Shown here: piece by piece, positions 49,669 to 58,465 of the stretch
How positions within the stretch are numbered: position 1 is the stretch's first letter
How the letters are laid out: each line of letters opens with the position of its first letter
From: CAADGV01 sp040290295
GTDB taxonomy: Bacteria; Bacteroidota; Ignavibacteria; UBA10030; UBA6906
NCBI GenBank assembly: GCA_040290295.1
Contig: PSMW01000004.1
Span: forward strand, 1-64,000
Direction: 5' to 3'
DNA length: 64,000 nt
Made by a program: the position numbers and the translations under genes
Notes under the pieces: model-generated
Database searches by the model: none
Seen by the model: only the letters and a program-made list of their open reading frames with translations
Told to the model about the DNA's origin: nothing

Positions 49669-51720
49669 ATGGAGCTTTCGAACTTGCGACGGTTTTTCCT
49701 CTCTCTCATCATCATACTCGCTCTTACCAACCTCCCCGGCTGCAGCATAGGGAGTTACATCGGCGCTTATTTCAACACCTTCTATAACGCGCAGAAAGCC
49801 TTCAACGAGGCTGAAGCCGATGTGTTGGGTACGTCGTCGCCGCAAACGGTGGTGCAACGCACCGAGCGTCCTTACTTGGCGCCGTTTGATGTTCCGCCTC
49901 AAACGAAAGCAAAGTTCTCGACCGCGATCGAGAAGTGCTCGAAGCTGCTTCAGTATCATCCCGACTCGAAGTTGGTGGATGACGCGCTGTTGATGATCGG
50001 CAAGTCGTACTATTACCAAAATGACTTGCAAGCGGCGCAACGCAAGTTCAACGAGTTGCTTACCAGCTATCCCGAAAGCGACCTCGCGCTCGAAGCGAAG
50101 CTGCTGCTCGCGCAAACCCACTATCGCAATAACGATCTGACGACGGCGATGGCGGTCGCTGCTGCTCTGTTGGAGGAAGCGCAAGCGCGCGGCGAGGATG
50201 CCATCACTGCCGAAACGGCTCGCCTCATTGCGCACGTGCACCGCCAGAGCAAGAATTACGCGGAGGCGTTGCGGCATTTCACCATTGCAGCACGATTGGG
50301 GGCAACAGCCGAAGATCGTGCTACCGCCTATCGTCGCATTGCGGAGATGCACATCGAATTGAAAGAGTACAAGCAGGCGGCTGAGGCATTTGCCAAGGCT
50401 GAAGATGAAGGTGCGACGTTCATCAGTAAGTATCGGGGACTCATCGGCCGAGCCCGGATGCTCTCGAAGCTCGGCAGGCACGAAGAAAGCTTGGCAATGT
50501 TGGAAGAGATGGTAAAGAACAACAACTTTCGCGAGTTTTTTGGAGAGATCAGTCTCGAAATCGGCAACGTGTATCGTGATCAGCAGGACTATGCTTCCGC
50601 CGAGCAACAGTATCGGTACGTCGATACCGCATACGCTCGGACGGATGTTGCGGCAAATGCATATTACCAATTGGGACGTTTGTATGAAACGCACTTCGGC
50701 AATTACGATTCCGCTCGCGCCGCGTACGACAAGGGAAAGTTTGAATCCCCATCGGCAGAAATAACGGCTGAACTCCTGCGACGCAGCGAGTATTTTGCCA
50801 TGTACTTTACGTACCGCAACGAAATTCTTCGGAACGACAGTTTACATTGTGTGATCCTCTTCCCTCCCGACACGACACAGCTTGCGACGCGCGACACGAC
50901 GACACGTGATTCAACGGCTCACACGCCAGGCAAGGGAGATACGCTCGTCACGCGTGCGCCGACTGTTCCGCCCCCTCCACTCGATACGGTCTTGGCACGC
51001 CTCGCTCACAACAAATCAGAGTTGGCTAGCTTGTTCTACACAGCACTGCACGTGGTTGACTCTGCGAAGTACTGGTATGAGCGACTCGTAACCGATCATC
51101 CCACCAGCCGTTATGTGCCGGGTGCGTTGTACACACTCGCACAGATTGCTCGTCAAGATTCGTTGGCGCCCGCGCAGCGAGCGGATTCGCTTTTGCGTGT
51201 TATCGTGGAACGGTTTCCAGAATCGGAGTTCGCCGACGAAGCACGCCGTGTTTTGGGCATGCCGGCCACCGTGCGTGAGGAAGATACGCTCGCGCTTGCC
51301 TATCGGGAGGCCGAGGGGTTAATACAACAAGGCGATTACACGCGTGCTCTTCGACGGCTTCAGACTATCGCCAAGCGCGATTCCAGTTCGCCCTACTCTG
51401 CGAAGGCACAGTACGCGATCGGATGGATTTACGAGAACGTTCAGCCAAACCTCGACAGTTCAATCGCGAGTTATGAGCGACTCGTGAAACGGTTCCCCCG
51501 ATCGCCCTACAGCTCAGCGGTGCAACCGAAACTTGCCGTTGTCGAAGCGGAGAGGCAAAAGAAGAACACACCATCGGCACAAGATACCACGGCGATCGCG
51601 CCGCGTACCGAAAAGGAGCCGCAGAAAGCGCCCGTCAAAGTTATCCCCGATGCACCGGAGGCGCAGAAGGACTCCGTCTTCGACGATGAAGTCCCGAAAC
51701 TCCGCAAGAAGAAAGAGTAA
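49669..51720 (+). CDS. TPR-repeat lipoprotein (possible PorW/SprE-like T9SS component)
   Basis: A 683-residue lipoprotein (lipobox NLPGC, Cys25). Directly after the Cys comes GSYIGAYFNTFYNAQKAFNEAE, which recalls the start of SprE/PorW, the T9SS lipoprotein in Bacteroidota. About 10 TPR units follow in two blocks (about 85-350 and 445-610), each with the usual pattern (DDALLMIGKSYYYQNDLQAA, RYVPGALYTLAQIARQ), separated by a Thr/Pro linker. The last 60 residues are charged and probably disordered. ATG 49669 is used; a TTG two codons earlier is possible. The T9SS assignment is inference from the N-terminus and from T9SS cargo elsewhere in the window. Confidence 0.78.
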   Translation: MELSNLRRFFLSLIIILALTNLPGCSIGSYIGAYFNTFYNAQKAFNEAEADVLGTSSPQTVVQRTERPYLAPFDVPPQTKAKFSTAIEKCSKLLQYHPDSKLVDDALLMIGKSYYYQNDLQAAQRKFNELLTSYPESDLALEAKLLLAQTHYRNNDLTTAMAVAAALLEEAQARGEDAITAETARLIAHVHRQSKNYAEALRHFTIAARLGATAEDRATAYRRIAEMHIELKEYKQAAEAFAKAEDEGATFISKYRGLIGRARMLSKLGRHEESLAMLEEMVKNNNFREFFGEISLEIGNVYRDQQDYASAEQQYRYVDTAYARTDVAANAYYQLGRLYETHFGNYDSARAAYDKGKFESPSAEITAELLRRSEYFAMYFTYRNEILRNDSLHCVILFPPDTTQLATRDTTTRDSTAHTPGKGDTLVTRAPTVPPPPLDTVLARLAHNKSELASLFYTALHVVDSAKYWYERLVTDHPTSRYVPGALYTLAQIARQDSLAPAQRADSLLRVIVERFPESEFADEARRVLGMPATVREEDTLALAYREAEGLIQQGDYTRALRRLQTIAKRDSSSPYSAKAQYAIGWIYENVQPNLDSSIASYERLVKRFPRSPYSSAVQPKLAVVEAERQKKNTPSAQDTTAIAPRTEKEPQKAPVKVIPDAPEAQKDSVFDDEVPKLRKKKE

Positions 51721-51734
51721 TCGCCCAACGCCGA

Positions 51735-52499
51735 ATGATTCACACCATCTGCCGCGTTCGTTCGCTCCACCAAGTTGCCGACAACACCTTCGTTCTCGCA
51801 TTTCAAGCGCCGGAGATTGCGTTACGCGTACAAGGGGGACAGTTCATCAATATCAAAGTGATAGAAGGAACGGATCCGCTGCTGCGTCGTCCCTTCAGCG
51901 TGTACCGTTGCGACGGCGACGAAGCACAGATCATCTTCACTGTCGTCGGAAAGGGGTCGTCGTGCCTTCAGCGGAAGCAGGAAGGAGACACTCTCGATGT
52001 GCTCGGTCCGCTGGGTGTTCCGTTTTCGGTGGATGGCGATTTCCAGACGGCGGTGCTTGTGGGCGGCGGACTTGGTGTCGCTCCGCTTCCGCTGACAACG
52101 CAAGCGCTGCAGCGGCAGGGCAAGAAGGTTCTCACGTTCATCGGAGCGCGGACGGCGGCACATCTTGTTCCACATCATCTCCAGAACGTTCACATCGCGA
52201 CAGACGACGGAAGCGACGGCTTTCGCGGGAACGTTGTAGAGTTGATCATCGATAAGCTTTCGCTGTTCAAACATCAGCGCTCGAAACTTTTCGCATGTGG
52301 ACCGACGAAGATGCTCTCTGCCGTCGCTGCGTTTGCACGAGAGCATGACATTCCTTGTGAGGTTTCTCTTGAAGGTCCGATGGCTTGTGGGTTCGGTATT
52401 TGCCAGGGCTGTCCTGTCGAGTTGGTCAGAGGGGAGAGGAAGTACGCGTTGATATGCAAGGATGGTCCCACGTTCGACATTCAACAGATCAAATTATGA
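51735..52499 (+). CDS. pyrK: Dihydroorotate dehydrogenase electron transfer subunit
   Basis: A 254-residue FAD and 2Fe-2S protein that passes electrons from PyrD to NAD. The FAD-binding box RRPFSVYRCDGD, the nucleotide domain LVGGGLGVAPLPL and the cluster ligands (Cys pattern in CGFGICQGC with a later Cys in ALICKDG) are complete. It sits directly upstream of pyrD, as in Bacillus-type enzymes. Confidence 0.94.
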   Translation: MIHTICRVRSLHQVADNTFVLAFQAPEIALRVQGGQFINIKVIEGTDPLLRRPFSVYRCDGDEAQIIFTVVGKGSSCLQRKQEGDTLDVLGPLGVPFSVDGDFQTAVLVGGGLGVAPLPLTTQALQRQGKKVLTFIGARTAAHLVPHHLQNVHIATDDGSDGFRGNVVELIIDKLSLFKHQRSKLFACGPTKMLSAVAAFAREHDIPCEVSLEGPMACGFGICQGCPVELVRGERKYALICKDGPTFDIQQIKL

Positions 52500-52500
52500 A

Positions 52501-53447
52501 ATGATCAAGACATCAGTCACAATTGGGGGTGTGGAGTTTAAGAACCGCGTCCTCGTTGCATCGGGTACGTTCGGCTATGGCGATGAGACGCAATCGTTGG
52601 TCGATGGTAACAAGTTGGGGGGTATCGTTACCAAATCGCTCTCGCTGAAACCGCGAGACGGCAATCCGCCGCACCGCATCGCCGAAACGGCAAGCGGCAT
52701 GCTCAACTCGATCGGTCTGGCAAACATCGGGGTCGAGCGTTTCATCACCGAAAAACTTCCTTACCTGAGAACGTTGGACACCGCCGTTATCGTCAACATC
52801 GCTGCAAGCTCGATCGACGAGTACTGCGAAGTGCTGGACATGCTGGAGGAGCAAGACGTTGACGGATATGAAATCAACGTCTCTTGTCCCAACGTGAACG
52901 AGGGAGGACTGAGCTTTGGCACCAATTGCACCATGGTGGAGGAAATTACGCGACGCCTACGCCAACGCACCAAACGTTTGCTGGCAATCAAACTTACGCC
53001 AAACGTGACGCATATTGCCGAGTTCGCTCGCGCCTGCGAGGGGGCAGGTGCAGATGCCGTCTCGGCCATTAACACGCTAATCGGAATGGGGGTAAATATC
53101 TACACACGAAAGCCGTTGCTCTCTACCGTCACCGGCGGGTTGTCCGGTCCAGCGATCAAGCCGATTGCGCTCTATCATGTATGGCGTATTCATCGGGCGA
53201 TGCCCNNNNNNNNNNNNNNNNNNNNNNNNNNNNNNNNNNNNNGCCAGCCGATGCAATCGAATTTCTGATGGTTGGCGCAAGCGCTGTGCAAGTCGGCACG
53301 GCGAACTATATTGATCCCAACACCGGTGTGGTTATCGCGGACGGCATCCGTCGGTATTGCGAAGATCATAACATCGCTGATGTAGGCGAGCTTGTCGGCT
53401 CGCTCGATGCGACAACGGAAGTCTCTGCTATCGCCAGTTGGCTTTGA
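52501..53447 (+). CDS. pyrD: Dihydroorotate dehydrogenase B, catalytic subunit (interrupted by sequencing gap)
   Basis: PyrD oxidises dihydroorotate to orotate in pyrimidine synthesis, using FMN and the PyrK subunit. The first part runs from ATG 52501 through VLVASGTFGYGDE, GGIVTKSLSLKPRDGNP, the catalytic-loop Cys in YEINVSCPNVNEGG and AINTLIGMGVNI. After RAMP the sequence is 37 N, then resumes with PADAIEFLMVGASAVQVG in a different frame relative to the N length. The missing piece should be the FMN phosphate loop (IIGxGGI). From the family pattern about 26 bases would fit, which also restores the frame. I treat the gene as intact and the gap as an assembly artefact. Confidence 0.9.
53206..53242. 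other. Run of 37 N (assembly gap) inside pyrD
   Basis: Unknown bases. The codon phase before the run ends exactly at 53205, and the phase after it begins at 53244. The true missing length must therefore be 2 modulo 3, whereas 37 is 1 modulo 3, so the N count is not the real gap size. Confidence 0.98.
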
Positions 53448-53493
53448 ACCGACAGGCGTGTTCGGTGAGGTAACCCTTCGCTGTCGATACCCC

Positions 53494-54798
53494 GTGCTCT
53501 CGTACAACACGACACTGAGATTTCTCTACGGACTTCAGCGCCGCGGCATGAAGTTCGGTTTGAGAAACATCCGCCGTTTGCTTGCCTCGGTTGGCAACCC
53601 GGAGCGGCGGTTCTTGTCCATTCATGTAGGCGGGACAAACGGCAAGGGATCAACGTCGGCCTTTCTGGCTTCGGTGTTTACCGAAGCGGGCTACAAAACG
53701 GGGCTCTACACTAGTCCGCATTTGGTACGCTTCACCGAGCGCATTCGCATCGATGGCAAGGAAATGCCCGAAGAACGATTGGTAGAGTACGTTCGGGCAC
53801 TTCGCCCGATGGTCGAGCAAACGAGGGCAACGTTCTTCGAAGCAACGACGTGTGTTGCATTCCAGTACTTCGCCGATGAGAAGGTCGATATCGCCATTGT
53901 GGAAGTGGGACTTGGAGGACGACTCGACTCGACCAACGTGATTGTTCCGCTGCTTAGCGTTATCACGAACGTCTCGTTAGAGCATACAGAATACTTGGGC
54001 GACACAGTAGAGAAGATTGCTCGCGAGAAAGGCGGCATTATCAAGCCGCATGCTCCGTGTGTTACGGCTTCGCGTGATGATGGAGTTGTGCGGACATTGC
54101 AACAGATTGCTCGGCGGCGCCATGCGCCGCTCTACCAAGTTGAGCGGCGAGGAGCAACGTGTGTGTTGAGAGAGAAGAAGGGAACGCTCCACGTCGCTTT
54201 CACAGCTCGACGGCTTCACGCAGACAATGTTACACTTGGTTTGGCAGGGCGTTATCAAGTGGTGAACGCTGCTACGGCATTCGCAGCATTGGATGTTCTG
54301 ATCGCGGACGCGAAGTTTGTGCGTCGTTTTCCGCTCGTTAATGTGGAGGGCGTTCGAAAAGGATTCGAGCGGGTCCTCGCCAACACAGGACTGCGCGGCC
54401 GCTTGGAACGCGTCGGGAAGAATTTCCTTCTTGACGTTGCGCACAATGCTGATGGAATGCGAACACTGGTTGAGACGCTACCGGCTCGTTCATCCAAAAA
54501 CATGATAGCGGTGTTCGGCGTTCTGACTGACAAAGACTATGCTTCGATGTGCCGCCTGCTTGGGGCACGTGTCCGGCATGTTGTCACCGTCCGAGCGCAC
54601 ACGAGCAGAGCACTGCCTGCAACGACGCTTGCGAGAGAGTTTGCACGCTGCGGTTACCGTGCAACGCCTGCGCGCAACGTTCAGCATGGGTTGATGATCG
54701 CTCGGAAACTTGCGGCACCCGGCGACACGATTCTGGTGACCGGTTCACACTATGTTGTCGGTGAGGCACTCACACTCATAGAACAGAGGAATGCTTGA
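53494..54798 (+). CDS. folC: Folylpolyglutamate/dihydrofolate synthase
   Basis: A 434-residue Mur-ligase-like enzyme that adds glutamate to dihydropteroate or folate. The P-loop is GTNGKGSTSAFLASVF; KFGLRNIRRLLASVGNPE, TSPHLVRFTERIRIDG, VEVGLGGRLDSTNV and LDVAHNADGMRTL are family boxes. The start is probably GTG 53494 (reading LSYNTTLRFLYGLQRRG, the family N-terminus); GTG 53458 is an alternative. It follows pyrD closely and may share its transcript. With the pterin genes nearby it makes folate synthesis plausible, but no other fol gene is adjacent. Confidence 0.9.
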   Translation: MLSYNTTLRFLYGLQRRGMKFGLRNIRRLLASVGNPERRFLSIHVGGTNGKGSTSAFLASVFTEAGYKTGLYTSPHLVRFTERIRIDGKEMPEERLVEYVRALRPMVEQTRATFFEATTCVAFQYFADEKVDIAIVEVGLGGRLDSTNVIVPLLSVITNVSLEHTEYLGDTVEKIAREKGGIIKPHAPCVTASRDDGVVRTLQQIARRRHAPLYQVERRGATCVLREKKGTLHVAFTARRLHADNVTLGLAGRYQVVNAATAFAALDVLIADAKFVRRFPLVNVEGVRKGFERVLANTGLRGRLERVGKNFLLDVAHNADGMRTLVETLPARSSKNMIAVFGVLTDKDYASMCRLLGARVRHVVTVRAHTSRALPATTLAREFARCGYRATPARNVQHGLMIARKLAAPGDTILVTGSHYVVGEALTLIEQRNA

Positions 54799-54823
54799 CA
54801 ATCAAAATCAAATCTTCTATATT
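54795..54823 (+). promoter_or_regulatory. Promoter and long leader of rho
   Basis: TTGACA at 54795-54800 (perfect) and TATATT at 54818-54823, spacer 17 bp, overlapping the folC stop. The rho ATG is at 55054, so the transcript should have a leader of about 225 bases with no gene in it. rho is autoregulated by attenuation in its leader in other bacteria, and this length allows the same here. Confidence 0.7.
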
Positions 54824-55053
54824 TTCAGTGGGAAAAGAGGAATTCTGAGGCTAACCACAGAGGCGGAAGCTTAAGAACGCTGGGGGTAGAGTGACTCCTT
54901 AGTTCACCACCTGTTCGAACTCATCAGTTATTACTCATCCAACCAATTACTCTTCATTACGTACTCCCCGATACGTTTGGACGATGAAGGTCGAGGTCAA
55001 CGTGTGAAGGGCACACAGTTTCAAAGATTTTTTACCTAAGAGGTTTTACACCC

Positions 55054-56307
55054 ATGCCGATGGACATTGCAGAACTGAAGTCGAAGAAGATAGCCGAGTT
55101 GAATCAAATCGCGAAGGAGCTGAACATCACCGGCTATAGCGACCTCCGCAAGCAGGAGTTGATCTTCAAGATTCTTGAAGCGCAGACGGAGCAAGGAGGG
55201 CTGACCTTCAGCAAAGGTGTTTTGGAAGTGCTGCCTGACGGCTACGGCTTCCTGCGAAGCGTTGACTACAATTATCTCCCGTCGCCCGACGACATCTACG
55301 TTTCGCCTTCACAAATCAAGAAATTCAACTTGCGAACGGGGGACACCGTCAGCGGGCAAGTGCGTCCGCCGAAGGAAGGGGAGCGCTTCTTTGCGTTGCT
55401 GCGCGTCGAGGCGGTCAACGACGAGAACCCCGAATCCATTCGTGAACGCGTCCTCTTCGACAATCTCACGCCGTTGTATCCCAATACCCAACTGAAGCTC
55501 GAAACATCGCCCGGCGAATACTCCATGCGCATCATGGACTTGCTGACGCCGATCGGGAAAGGACAGCGCGGCATGATCGTTTCGCCGCCGAAAGCTGGTA
55601 AGACGATCCTCCTCCAAAAGATTGCCAACAGTATCTCGCGGAATCATCCTGAAGTGAAGTTGATCGTGTTGTTGATCGACGAGCGGCCTGAGGAGGTGAC
55701 CGATATGGAACGGTCGGTCAACGCGGAAGTTGTCAGTTCCACCTTCGATGAGCCGCCGGAACGTCACGTGCAGGTCGCGGATATGGTGTTGGAAAAGGCA
55801 AAGCGCCTCGTGGAAGCCAAGCGCGATGTGGTGGTGTTGCTGGATAGCATTACGCGTCTCGCCCGTGCGCACAATACGGTGGTGCCGCATTCCGGCAAAA
55901 TCCTCTCGGGCGGTGTTGATGCCAACGCCTTGCACAAGCCAAAACGTTTCTTCGGCGCGGCGCGCAACATCGAAGAGGGGGGAAGTCTGACCATTGTTGC
56001 CACGGCGCTGATCGAAACGGGAAGCAGAATGGACGAAGTGATTTTCGAGGAGTTCAAGGGCACGGGCAATATGGAAATTGTTCTCGACCGGAAGTTGAGT
56101 GACAAGCGAATCTTCCCGGCAATTGACGTGAACCGTTCCGGCACGCGCAAGGAGGAATTGCTGCTCGATGCCGACGACTTGAATCGCATCTGGGTGTTGC
56201 GCAAGTTCCTTTCGGATTTCAATACGGTCGAGGCGATGGAGTTCCTGCTCGACAAGATGCGCGGTACAAAATCCAATAAAGAATTCTTGAAATCAATGAA
56301 CAGCTAG
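55054..56307 (+). CDS. rho: Transcription termination factor Rho
   Basis: A 417-residue hexameric RNA helicase. N-terminal helical domain (ELKSKKIAELNQIAKELNIT), RNA-binding OB fold (VLEVLPDGYGFLRSVDYNYL), Walker A (PPKAGKTILLQKIA), Walker B/Q-loop (VVVLLDSITRLARAHN) and R-loop region (LSDKRIFPAIDVNRSGTRKE) are all present. Length equals that of E. coli Rho, without the long N-terminal insertion of some lineages. The thiolase gene begins four bases after its stop. Confidence 0.97.
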   Translation: MPMDIAELKSKKIAELNQIAKELNITGYSDLRKQELIFKILEAQTEQGGLTFSKGVLEVLPDGYGFLRSVDYNYLPSPDDIYVSPSQIKKFNLRTGDTVSGQVRPPKEGERFFALLRVEAVNDENPESIRERVLFDNLTPLYPNTQLKLETSPGEYSMRIMDLLTPIGKGQRGMIVSPPKAGKTILLQKIANSISRNHPEVKLIVLLIDERPEEVTDMERSVNAEVVSSTFDEPPERHVQVADMVLEKAKRLVEAKRDVVVLLDSITRLARAHNTVVPHSGKILSGGVDANALHKPKRFFGAARNIEEGGSLTIVATALIETGSRMDEVIFEEFKGTGNMEIVLDRKLSDKRIFPAIDVNRSGTRKEELLLDADDLNRIWVLRKFLSDFNTVEAMEFLLDKMRGTKSNKEFLKSMNS

Positions 56308-56311
56308 TGCT

Positions 56312-57487
56312 ATGCACGACGTCGTTATTGCCAGTGGATGCCGCACACCGATCGGCAGTTTTCGTGGCTTGCTCAGTTCGGTGCCGGCTCCGAGATTGGG
56401 TGCGGTCGTCATTCGTGAAGCCCTCAAGCGTGCGGGTGTCGCGCCTGAGCAGGTCAACGAAGTGATCATGGGAAACGTGCTGCAAGCCGGGGTGGGGCAA
56501 GCGCCGGCACGGCAAGCGGCGATCTACGCGGGCTTGCCGGTTTCGGTCGAATGCCTCACGGTCAACAAGGTGTGCGGTTCAGGATTGAAAGCCGTAATGC
56601 TTGCAGCGCAAGCAATTCGTCTCGGGGATGCCGAGGTCATCGTTGCCGGTGGAATGGAAAGCATGTCCAATGCCCCGTACCTTCTCGACAAAGCGCGTTC
56701 GGGCTATAAAATGGGACATGCTCAAATCTACGACGCAATGATGAAGGACGGCTTGCTGAACGCGTACGATGATACACCCATGGGCAACGCGGCAGAGTTG
56801 TGTTCCAAAGAATGGAACATTTCACGCGCAGCGCAAGACGAGTACGCCATTCTCAGTTACAAGCGTGCGCAAGAGTCGCAAACAATAGGGCGTTTCGCGA
56901 AAGAAATCGTCGGGGTAGAGGTCACCGATGGGAAAGAAACGAAAACTGTTCTCCTCGATGAGGATGTTTTCAAAACGGACTTCGAGAAAATTCCAAAGCT
57001 CAAGCCTGCCTTTGTGAAGGATGGAGTGGTGACGGCGGCAAATTCCTCGAAGATCAACGATGGCGCTGCAGCACTCGTGTTGATGTCGGCTGAGAAAGCG
57101 AAAGAACTCGGCGTAAAGCCTCTTGCACGCATTGTAGCGCAAGCATCAGCGGCAAAGGAACCTGTGTGGTTCACGACCGCTCCCGTCGATGGCATCACGA
57201 AAGTTCTACGACGAGCAGGCATGACGAAAGATGATATCGATCTGTTCGAGATCAACGAAGCGTTCGCCGTCGTGACCCTTGCCGTTAGCAACATGCTCGG
57301 CCTCGATGTGAGCACGGTGAATGTGAACGGCGGGGCGGTTGCCCTCGGCCATCCGATCGGTGCGAGCGGTGCACGCATTCTGGTTACACTCTTGCATGCG
57401 ATGGAGCAGCGCAGTGTGCATCGTGGGCTTGCGGCAATTTGTATCGGCGGCGGCGAAGCCTCAGCCGTCATCATCGAGCGAATGTAG
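56312..57487 (+). CDS. Acetyl-CoA C-acyltransferase (thiolase)
   Basis: A 391-residue thiolase. The nucleophilic Cys lies in NKVCGSGLKAVMLAAQAI, His in NGGAVALGHPIGASGARI and the second Cys in AAICIGGGEASAVI. It either condenses two acetyl-CoA or cleaves acetoacetyl-CoA. Directly followed by a 3-hydroxyacyl-CoA dehydrogenase and an acyl-CoA dehydrogenase, it belongs to a four-carbon beta-oxidation or butyryl-CoA module. The direction cannot be told from sequence. A crotonase gene is missing from the cluster. Confidence 0.94.
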   Translation: MHDVVIASGCRTPIGSFRGLLSSVPAPRLGAVVIREALKRAGVAPEQVNEVIMGNVLQAGVGQAPARQAAIYAGLPVSVECLTVNKVCGSGLKAVMLAAQAIRLGDAEVIVAGGMESMSNAPYLLDKARSGYKMGHAQIYDAMMKDGLLNAYDDTPMGNAAELCSKEWNISRAAQDEYAILSYKRAQESQTIGRFAKEIVGVEVTDGKETKTVLLDEDVFKTDFEKIPKLKPAFVKDGVVTAANSSKINDGAAALVLMSAEKAKELGVKPLARIVAQASAAKEPVWFTTAPVDGITKVLRRAGMTKDDIDLFEINEAFAVVTLAVSNMLGLDVSTVNVNGGAVALGHPIGASGARILVTLLHAMEQRSVHRGLAAICIGGGEASAVIIERM

Positions 57488-57529
57488 TTCACAACCGAAC
57501 ATCTGATCAAAAATCCGAGAACCTTCATC

Positions 57530-58465
57530 GTGACAATCCAGAACGTCACCGTCATCGGCGCAGGAACGATGGGCAACGGCATCGCTCATGTCTTCGCGCA
57601 GTACGGATTCACCGTCGTCCTCAACGATATCAAACAAGAACTGCTCGAGAAGGCACACGCAACGATCTCCTCGAATTTGGATCGGCAGGTCAAGAAGGGA
57701 ATCCTCACCGAAGGGCAAAGGCAGGAGACTCTACGTCGCATTACCCTTTCTCTCGATCTGAAGTCTGCTGCCGCTCCTGCCGATATCGTCATCGAGGCTG
57801 CAACGGAACATCAACAGATCAAGAACGAAATCTTCCGCGCCCTCGATACCCAGTGCAAACCCGAAACGATTCTTGCCTCCAACACCTCCAGCATATCCAT
57901 CACCTCAATCGCCGGCGTAACGCGACGGCCTGAAAAAGTCATCGGCATGCACTTCATGAATCCAGTACCCGTCATGAAGCTCGTGGAGATCATCCGTGGA
58001 CTCGCAACCTCTGACGAGACGTGTCGAGCAGTCAAGGAATTGGCGGAGAAGTTGGACAAAGTGCCGGTCGAGGTGAACGACTATCCGGGGTTCGTCTCGA
58101 ACCGCATTCTCCTCCCGATGCTGAATGAGGCAATGTACTGTGTCATGGAGGGTGTCGCCACACCGGAGGCGATCGACACCGTCATGAAGCTCGGGATGAA
58201 CCATCCTATGGGTCCGTTGACTCTCGCGGATTTTATCGGTCTGGATGTGTGCCTTTCGATCATGAACGTATTGCACGAAGGACTTGGCGATCCAAAATAT
58301 CGTCCCTGTCCATTGTTGAAGAAAATGGTTGCAGCGGGGCATTTGGGTCGCAAAAGCGGACGTGGATTCTATGTGTACAACCAGGAGCGAAACCATTTTG
58401 CGGATCATGCCACAGCGCCATCACGCGGTTGCCTCAAACGAATCAGGGGAGAAGAAACACGATGA
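57530..58465 (+). CDS. hbd: 3-hydroxybutyryl-CoA dehydrogenase
   Basis: A 311-residue enzyme from GTG 57530. NAD motif VIGAGTMGNGIAHVFAQYGF, catalytic His in VIGMHFMNPVPVMKLVEI, Glu and Asn in NDYPGFVSNRILLPMLNEA, and the C-terminal helices GPLTLADFIGLDVCL. After the normal end (GRGFYVY) it carries about 25 additional residues (HFADHATAPSRGCLK), an unusual tail that overlaps the next gene by four bases (ATGA). It interconverts acetoacetyl-CoA and 3-hydroxybutyryl-CoA. Confidence 0.93.
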   Translation: MTIQNVTVIGAGTMGNGIAHVFAQYGFTVVLNDIKQELLEKAHATISSNLDRQVKKGILTEGQRQETLRRITLSLDLKSAAAPADIVIEAATEHQQIKNEIFRALDTQCKPETILASNTSSISITSIAGVTRRPEKVIGMHFMNPVPVMKLVEIIRGLATSDETCRAVKELAEKLDKVPVEVNDYPGFVSNRILLPMLNEAMYCVMEGVATPEAIDTVMKLGMNHPMGPLTLADFIGLDVCLSIMNVLHEGLGDPKYRPCPLLKKMVAAGHLGRKSGRGFYVYNQERNHFADHATAPSRGCLKRIRGEETR

